Shown in pieces: positions 59,716-64,000 of a stretch of DNA of 64,000 nucleotides (position 1 is its first letter; the number at the start of each line of letters is the position of its first letter). A program made the position numbers and the translations under genes. The stretch lies in NCBI RefSeq assembly GCF_000717645.1, contig NZ_JNZZ01000013.1:124001-188000 (forward strand), in the 5' to 3' direction. The notes below the pieces were generated by a model. The model saw nothing but the letters and a program-made list of their open reading frames with translations, searched no databases and had not been told where the DNA came from. The stretch is from Streptomyces californicus. Lineage in GTDB: Bacteria; Actinomycetota; Actinomycetes; Streptomycetales; Streptomycetaceae.

Positions 59716-61047
59716 ATGGGAAACCGGGCCGCAGGAGCGGCGACCCTGAAACGTCTACGGCACAGCCGCGGACTCTCCCTGGCCGGTGTGGCCCAGGCGC
59801 TCTCGCAGATCGCCGTGTCACTGCGTCAGCCTCGCCTGCCAGCCGTACCAAGCGTCCAACGTTCTGTAGCCCGCTGGGAGTCGGCAGCACCGACGCTGCC
59901 CGACGAGCGCTATCAGCTTCTCCTCGCTCACCTCTACGCCCGCACGCCGGCGGGACAGATGGCCGTCGGCACCGGCTCTGACCTCGCTGAATTGCTCGGC
60001 GCGCTGCTCGATCTCGGGGAGAGCGAGACGCGCGTCGCCTTCCTGCGCACGGCGCTCATGCGTACCGCCACGGACACCGGCGGCATGCTCGCTCTGCTCT
60101 CCACGTCCGTACAGGCCGACCTGTCTGCTGCTCTCGCCGATCCGAGCCGGGCGACCGAGCAGACCTCGGCCGGGCTCGCTGCGGTCGTGGCGGACGTCAA
60201 CGCGCAGGTGGGCTCGGTGCCGATGGTGCGACTTCAGCTACTGCTCGCGCCGGTGATCGACGCGTGCCGCCGTCTGCTGGCCGGGCCTCTTCCCCGGCCG
60301 GTGGTCCCTCACGTCCGGGCAGTCGCCGTCGCGGCCTACGCTTTGGCCGGTCGCCTGTCATTCGAGATCCGGGACGACGGGGCATCGCAGGCCCTGTACG
60401 CCGAGGCCACCGCCCAGGCCGTGCGGGGCGGAAGCACGTGGCTGCAGGCGTCCGTCCACATGAGTCACGCGCTCGTCACTCTCTACTCGTCACCCGATCT
60501 CACCGACGCACGGCGACTCGTCGAGCAAGCGGTGCGGGTGGCCGGCTCGGGCGAGAACGCCCACGTACGAGCGCGGGCGCACGCCCTTCAAGCCGAGATC
60601 GCCGCCCGGGGCGGGTTGAAGCGCCAGGCGCAGGCATCGCTCGGACTCGCCTGGTACGACATGGAGAACCATGGCGGTTGCGACCCGTTGCGCGGCGCCT
60701 TCTCAGCAGGTCACCTCCGTGGGTTCGAGGGGGTGTGCGAGCTGTACGTCGGTGACCCCTCAGTCGCCCATGGCCGATTCGCCGCCGCAGCGTCCGCGTT
60801 GGCCGCTCCCCGGGAACAGGTTCAGCGCGCGATCGTGAGAACCGATCAAGCCCTTGCCCGGATTCGGTTGGGCGACCCCCGGTCGGCTACCGCGCTGCTG
60901 CACGAGTGCGTGGTCGCCGCGACGACGACCGGCGGCCGAGTACCGGCGATTCGGCTGCGTCGGGCGCGGGTTGAGCTTCGACCGTGGCGCCGGGAGGACT
61001 TCGTCGCCGACCTGGACGATCACTTGATGGACGCCCTCGGGGCCTGA
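59716..61047 (+). CDS. XRE-type HTH protein with TPR-like helical repeats
   Basis: This 443-residue protein has an N-terminal HTH (residues about 6-70; TLKRLRHSRGLSLAGVAQAL, PSVQRSVARWESAAPTLPDE). A long alpha-helical region of TPR-like pairs follows (QALYAEATAQAVRGGSTWLQ, ARRLVEQAVRVAGSGENAHV, RAHALQAEIAARGGLKRQAQ). Streptomycetes carry many such regulators, similar to NsdA. ATG 59716 has only a weak GAAGA upstream. It follows the DprA-like gene by 35 nt and is likely its partner. Confidence 0.8.
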   Translation: MGNRAAGAATLKRLRHSRGLSLAGVAQALSQIAVSLRQPRLPAVPSVQRSVARWESAAPTLPDERYQLLLAHLYARTPAGQMAVGTGSDLAELLGALLDLGESETRVAFLRTALMRTATDTGGMLALLSTSVQADLSAALADPSRATEQTSAGLAAVVADVNAQVGSVPMVRLQLLLAPVIDACRRLLAGPLPRPVVPHVRAVAVAAYALAGRLSFEIRDDGASQALYAEATAQAVRGGSTWLQASVHMSHALVTLYSSPDLTDARRLVEQAVRVAGSGENAHVRARAHALQAEIAARGGLKRQAQASLGLAWYDMENHGGCDPLRGAFSAGHLRGFEGVCELYVGDPSVAHGRFAAAASALAAPREQVQRAIVRTDQALARIRLGDPRSATALLHECVVAATTTGGRVPAIRLRRARVELRPWRREDFVADLDDHLMDALGA

Positions 61048-61334
61048 CAACGGGCTTCGCTCACTGCTTCCTGGCCACTCCATGGCAGGGAATGACGAGT
61101 TCCTTGAGCCGCCGAAGCTCCGGTCAGGAGTCACGTGCACACGGGCCCTGGGGGCGAGGGCCGAGTCGGCCGACTCAAGGCACCGGTAGTGGTCGTCGTG
61201 GTCGAAGACCTCACCGACGTCGGCCACCAACGTGTTCGCACAGCGGGCCCAGAACACAACGCCCCTGGCCGACACCTGCGGAAGGCCGGGCCGCTTCTCT
61301 TCCACCGAAGCCGGGCCCACGAGGTCGACGGCGG

Positions 61335-61457
61335 GCAGAATGGCATCAGCCAAGCCACGCGCATGAACTTTTTGCGACAGAAGGTCGGATATGCCGGTTT
61401 CTCAAGAAGTGAGTAAAAACCGCCACCCAGCTACCTAAAACCCCAGGTCACGAAGGG
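61335..61457 (+). promoter_or_regulatory. Leader of CRISPR array 4
   Basis: GCAGAATGGCATCAGCC (61335-61351) and the upstream TTCCACCGAAGCC match the array 3 leader. The segment 61048-61334 holds no convincing gene; part of it is a decayed copy of the DNA upstream of array 3. Confidence 0.6.
61391..61438 (+). CDS. 15-codon micro-ORF in the leader of CRISPR array 4
   Basis: ATG 61391 to TAA 61436-61438 encodes MPVSQEVSKNRHPAT. AGAAGG lies 6 nt upstream. The stop is 19 nt before the first repeat. SQEVSKN is identical to array 2 although the DNA differs at two synonymous positions. Confidence 0.5.
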   Translation: MPVSQEVSKNRHPAT

Positions 61458-61912
61458 GTGGTCCCCGCGCACGCGGGGGTGGTCCCGCGACGGCATGCGC
61501 CCGGCAGAACCCGTACGCGTAGTCCCCGCGCACGCGAGGGTGGTCCCCACTTCATGACCTCGCGGACGGTGGCGCCCTCGTGGTCCCCGCGCACGCGGGG
61601 GTGGTCCCGACGGGTTGTCGGCGAGCTTGAAATGCCATGCGTGGTCCCCGCTCACGCGGGGGTGGTCCCGGGCGGCAGTTGGGCGCCTCGGTCGCCATGA
61701 CGTGGTCCCCGCGATCGCGGGGGTGGTCCCTCGTGGGTCGGCCAGATGTCCATGGCAGGCGTCTGGTCCCCGCGCACGCGGGGGTGGTCCCACGCTCACC
61801 ATCGGGGAAATGGCCCGGCATCTGTGGTCCCCGCGATCGCGGGGGTGGCCCGGCGACAATGGTCGGCGTACCTGTACGACGGTGTGGTCCCGCCCGGTGC
61901 GGGGCTGGTCTC
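61458..61912 (+). CRISPR. CRISPR array 4, type I-E-like, 8 repeats
   Basis: 29-bp repeats of the GTGGTCCCCGCGCACGCGGG subtype lie at 61458, 61519, 61580, 61641, 61702, 61763, 61824 and a strongly degenerate last copy at 61884. Spacers are 32 nt, and the last is 31 nt. Several repeats differ in the loop (GCTCACGC, GCGATCGC), keeping the stem. The leader is on the left. Confidence 0.95.
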
Positions 61913-62024
61913 GCGGGTGTTCGCGGTACCGCTTCGGCCGCCCCGTGTCCCGTAGACGCCCAGGGGCACTCGGCGCGACACCGGGCCGCCCTCCCAGTGC
62001 CCTACGGAGAGGCGCCCCGGTCGC

Positions 62025-62669
62025 TCAGCCCAGCCCCTCCTCCACCAGGGCCGCCCACTGCGCCACCACCCGGGCCCGGCGGGCCGTGTCGTCGGTGAGG
62101 AGGTTGGCGAGGCCCAGGCCGCGGGCCATGTCCAGGAGGCCCTGGACCGTTTCGCGGGCGCCGGGGCGGGACTCGTCCGCGCCCAGGAGTTCGACCGCGA
62201 TGCGGTGGGTCTCGCGGCCCACCCGCGCCTCCAGTTCCGTGACGCGCGGGCGGAGCTGGGGCTCGTTGGAGGCGGCCACCCAGAGGTGGAGCGCGGCCCG
62301 GAAGAGGGGGCCGGTGTAGAGGTCGACCAGGGCCGCGACCACCTCCGCGCGGCCCTGGACGGGGAGCGCGCGCAGGGCCGCCGAGCGTTCCTCCGCGACG
62401 TACTCCACCGCCCCGGTGAACAGGTCCTCGCGGGTCGGGAAGTGGTGCTGAGCCGCCCCGCGCGACACCCCGGCCCGCTCGGCGACGACCGCGACGGTGG
62501 AGCCCGCCCAGCCGTGTTCGGCCAGGCAGGCCACCGCGGCCTCCAGGAGCCGCTGCCGCGTGGCCCGGCTGCGGTCCTGCTTGGGCGCGTGCCCCGCTTT
62601 CGCAGCGGAGCCCGAAGCGGGGGTGGAAGCGGAAGCGGAGGTGGAAGAGGAAGAGGTCACCGCACCCAT
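62025..62669 (-). CDS. TetR-family transcriptional regulator
   Basis: This 214-residue regulator has a Ser/Ala-rich start (TSSSSTSASASTPAS), then the TetR helix-turn-helix (RQRLLEAAVACLAEHGWAGS, VAVVAERAGVSRGAAQHHFP). The C-terminal ligand-binding domain contains LYTGPLFRAALHLWVAASNE. It overlaps the upstream enoyl-CoA hydratase gene by 13 nt and so belongs to a ligase-hydratase-TetR operon that it probably controls. It is one candidate for the protein that binds the CTGACGnnnCGTCAG motif. Confidence 0.9.
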   Translation of the reverse strand: MGAVTSSSSTSASASTPASGSAAKAGHAPKQDRSRATRQRLLEAAVACLAEHGWAGSTVAVVAERAGVSRGAAQHHFPTREDLFTGAVEYVAEERSAALRALPVQGRAEVVAALVDLYTGPLFRAALHLWVAASNEPQLRPRVTELEARVGRETHRIAVELLGADESRPGARETVQGLLDMARGLGLANLLTDDTARRARVVAQWAALVEEGLG

Positions 62670-63391
62670 GCAGGGTCCCGTCGTTCGAGGAAGGCCGTCA
62701 TCCCCTCCCTCGCCTCGTCGGAGGCGAACAGCGCTGCTGAGCGGGCGATGAGGTCTTCGGCGTACTGGTCGAAGCTCCTCAGCACCGTAGCCGTGACCAG
62801 CTCCTTCGACGCGGCCAGCCCCTGGGGCGAGGCCCGCCGCAGCCCGTCCAGGATCGGTACGAGGGCTTGGTCGACGTCCTCGGCGGCCTCCGTGACCAGC
62901 GAGATCCTGGCCGCCTCCGCCGCGTCGAACCGTTCGCCGGTGAGGTAGTAGCGGTGGGCCGCCGTACGGTCCAGGCGCGGCAGCAACGTCAGGGAGATCA
63001 CCGCCGGGGCCAGGCCCAGGCGGGACTCGGTGAGGGCGAACGACGACGCCCGGCCCGCCACCGCGATGTCGCAGGCCGCCAGCAGGCCGAGCCCGCCCGC
63101 CCGGACATGGCCGTCCACCCGGGCCACCACCGGTTTCGGCAGCGCCACGATCTCCCGCATCAGGCCCACGAACGCCTCCGGGTCCGGCGGCGCCGTCAGG
63201 TCCGCCCCGGCGCAGAACGTCGTACCGGTGTGGGTCAGCACCACCGCCCGTACGGTGTCGTCCGCCGCGCAGGCCGCCAGCGCCTCCCGCAACGCGCCGA
63301 CCAGGCCGGCCGAGAGCGCGTTGCGGTTGGCCGGGGAGTCCAGCGTCAGGGTGGCGACGCCCCGCTCCCCCGTACGTGCGATCAGGGTCAC
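62657..63391 (-). CDS. Enoyl-CoA hydratase family protein
   Basis: This 244-residue crotonase-fold protein has VATLTLDSPANRNALSAGLV, the oxyanion-hole GTTFCAGADLTAPPDPEAF, VDGHVRAGGLGLLAACDIAV and FALTESRLGLAPAVISLTLL. The GTG start overlaps the ligase stop (GTGA). It would act on the acyl-CoA produced by the ligase encoded upstream. Confidence 0.9.
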   Translation of the reverse strand: MTLIARTGERGVATLTLDSPANRNALSAGLVGALREALAACAADDTVRAVVLTHTGTTFCAGADLTAPPDPEAFVGLMREIVALPKPVVARVDGHVRAGGLGLLAACDIAVAGRASSFALTESRLGLAPAVISLTLLPRLDRTAAHRYYLTGERFDAAEAARISLVTEAAEDVDQALVPILDGLRRASPQGLAASKELVTATVLRSFDQYAEDLIARSAALFASDEAREGMTAFLERRDPAWVR

Positions 63392-64000
63392 TGTTCCTCC
63401 GTCTTCTCCCGGTCGCGCAGCTCGCGCCGGAGGATCTTGCCGGAGGCGGCGCGGGGCACCGCCTCGATGAACTCGGCGCGCCGCACCTTCTTGTACGGGG
63501 AGACGCGCTCGGCGACGTACGCCATGACGTCGTCCTCGCTCAGCCCGTCCGCCGCCGGGCCCCGGACCAGGAACGCCTTCGGGACCTCGTTGCCCTCCGC
63601 GTCGTACACCCCGATCACCGCCGCGTCGGCGATGTGCTCGTGGGTCAGCAGGAGGGCCTCCAGTTCGGCGGGGGCGACCTGGTAACCCTTGTACTTGATG
63701 AGTTCCTTGACCCGGTCGACGACGAACAGCCAGCCGCCCTCGTCGACCCGCCCGACGTCGCCCGTGTGCACCCAGCCGTCCGCGTCGATCATGTCGGCGG
63801 TGGCGTCGGGGCGGTTCAGGTAGCCCTTCATCACCTGCGGGCCCCGGATGAGGATCTCGCCGTCCTCCCCGGCCTCCGCGTCCTTCGCCGGGTCCTCCAG
63901 CGAGACGATCCGCATCTCGGTGTTGGGCAGCAGCCTGCCGACCGTGCCCGGCGGGGGCTGCTCCACGGAGAGCGGCACCACGTGCGTGCCCGGCGACAGC
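63388..64000 (-). CDS. AMP-forming acyl-CoA ligase (4-coumarate--CoA ligase type), C-terminal part
   Basis: The frame is open to the right edge, so the N-terminus is missing. The 204 residues seen contain MRIVSLEDPAKDAEAGEDGE, ILIRGPQVMKGYLNRPDATA, the motif DGWVHTGDVGRVDEGGWLFV followed by VDRVKELIKYKGYQVAPAEL, and the catalytic Lys segment PRAASGKILRREL. These are the A5-A10 motifs of the 4CL group. It is the first visible gene of the ligase-hydratase-TetR operon. Confidence 0.93.
   Translation of the reverse strand, partial: LSPGTHVVPLSVEQPPPGTVGRLLPNTEMRIVSLEDPAKDAEAGEDGEILIRGPQVMKGYLNRPDATADMIDADGWVHTGDVGRVDEGGWLFVVDRVKELIKYKGYQVAPAELEALLLTHEHIADAAVIGVYDAEGNEVPKAFLVRGPAADGLSEDDVMAYVAERVSPYKKVRRAEFIEAVPRAASGKILRRELRDREKTEEQ

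Noticed and set aside
60760..61353. Minus-strand ORF starting MADAILPAVDLVGPASVEEK, and a similar frame at 57255-57743
   Set aside because: The two share ADAILP/ASVE words only because the DNA upstream of arrays 3 and 4 is homologous. Their remaining parts are complements of the XRE-TPR gene or the pseudogene. At most a decayed gene remnant.
49464..63000. Search for cas genes, transposases, integrases or tRNA attachment sites around the CRISPR arrays
   Set aside because: No protein with HD/DExH, Cas1, Cascade, transposase or recombinase signatures and no tRNA-like sequence was seen, so no mobile element is annotated.

Overview
The window is high-GC actinobacterial chromosome, almost certainly Streptomyces. 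GC-rich third positions, many GTG starts and 4-nt ATGA/GTGA overlaps support this, as do families typical of that genus: an SCO4402-type protein, a DmdR1-type DtxR regulator, DUF6879 next to an XRE/DUF5753 regulator, and many TetR and acyl-CoA dehydrogenase genes. Gene order from about 26.9 to 48 kb and at the right edge recalls the SCO4383-SCO4403 region of S. coelicolor. That comparison is from memory and was not checked.

1-26.8 kb is a catabolic and regulatory accessory region. It encodes an NDP-forming acyl-CoA synthetase, two operons containing three acyl-CoA dehydrogenases, an SDR, a zinc alcohol dehydrogenase, a cyclase-family hydrolase, an amidohydrolase, an enoyl-CoA hydratase and a flavin reductase. 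Several MFS, AraC and TetR units are interspersed. Four intergenic regions carry one 15-bp palindrome, CTGACGnnnCGTCAG, or a one-mismatch version of it (six copies), which suggests a single regulon. One gene under this operator is a fusion of an acyl-CoA ligase N-terminus with a maleylpyruvate-isomerase-like domain.

26.9-48.1 kb is mostly conserved backbone: purU, an SCO4402-family gene, a substrate-binding lipoprotein, a Gln-rich membrane protein, a TPR regulator, a primase-like protein, an ABC exporter, dmdR1, a SIS-domain protein, a PAS/GAF protein, pdxH, citrate synthase and a uridine kinase-like gene. Between the PAS gene and pdxH lies a promoter-driven, highly structured RNA. It contains a 12-codon ORF behind a perfect 10-nt Shine-Dalgarno sequence.

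49.9-61.9 kb is a CRISPR island: four type I-E-like arrays (7, 4, 6 and 8 repeats), all in the same orientation, with no cas gene in the window. Two repeat subtypes occur (arrays 1-2 and arrays 3-4). Each array is preceded by a conserved leader containing an exactly 15-codon ORF of the form M-x-x-S-Q-x-x-x-x-N-x5-stop. Each ORF has a plausible ribosome binding site and its stop codon lies 18-19 nt before the first repeat. Between the arrays are cassettes of very small genes (Cys-rich and zinc-ribbon microproteins), XRE regulators, a DUF6879 gene, a DprA/SLOG-like protein and one frameshifted gene. Backbone resumes at 62 kb with TetR, enoyl-CoA hydratase and AMP-forming ligase genes.

Two observations deserve priority: the leader-encoded micro-ORFs of the cas-less CRISPR island, and the shared-operator acyl-CoA regulon. 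The structured RNA at 42.5 kb is the third.
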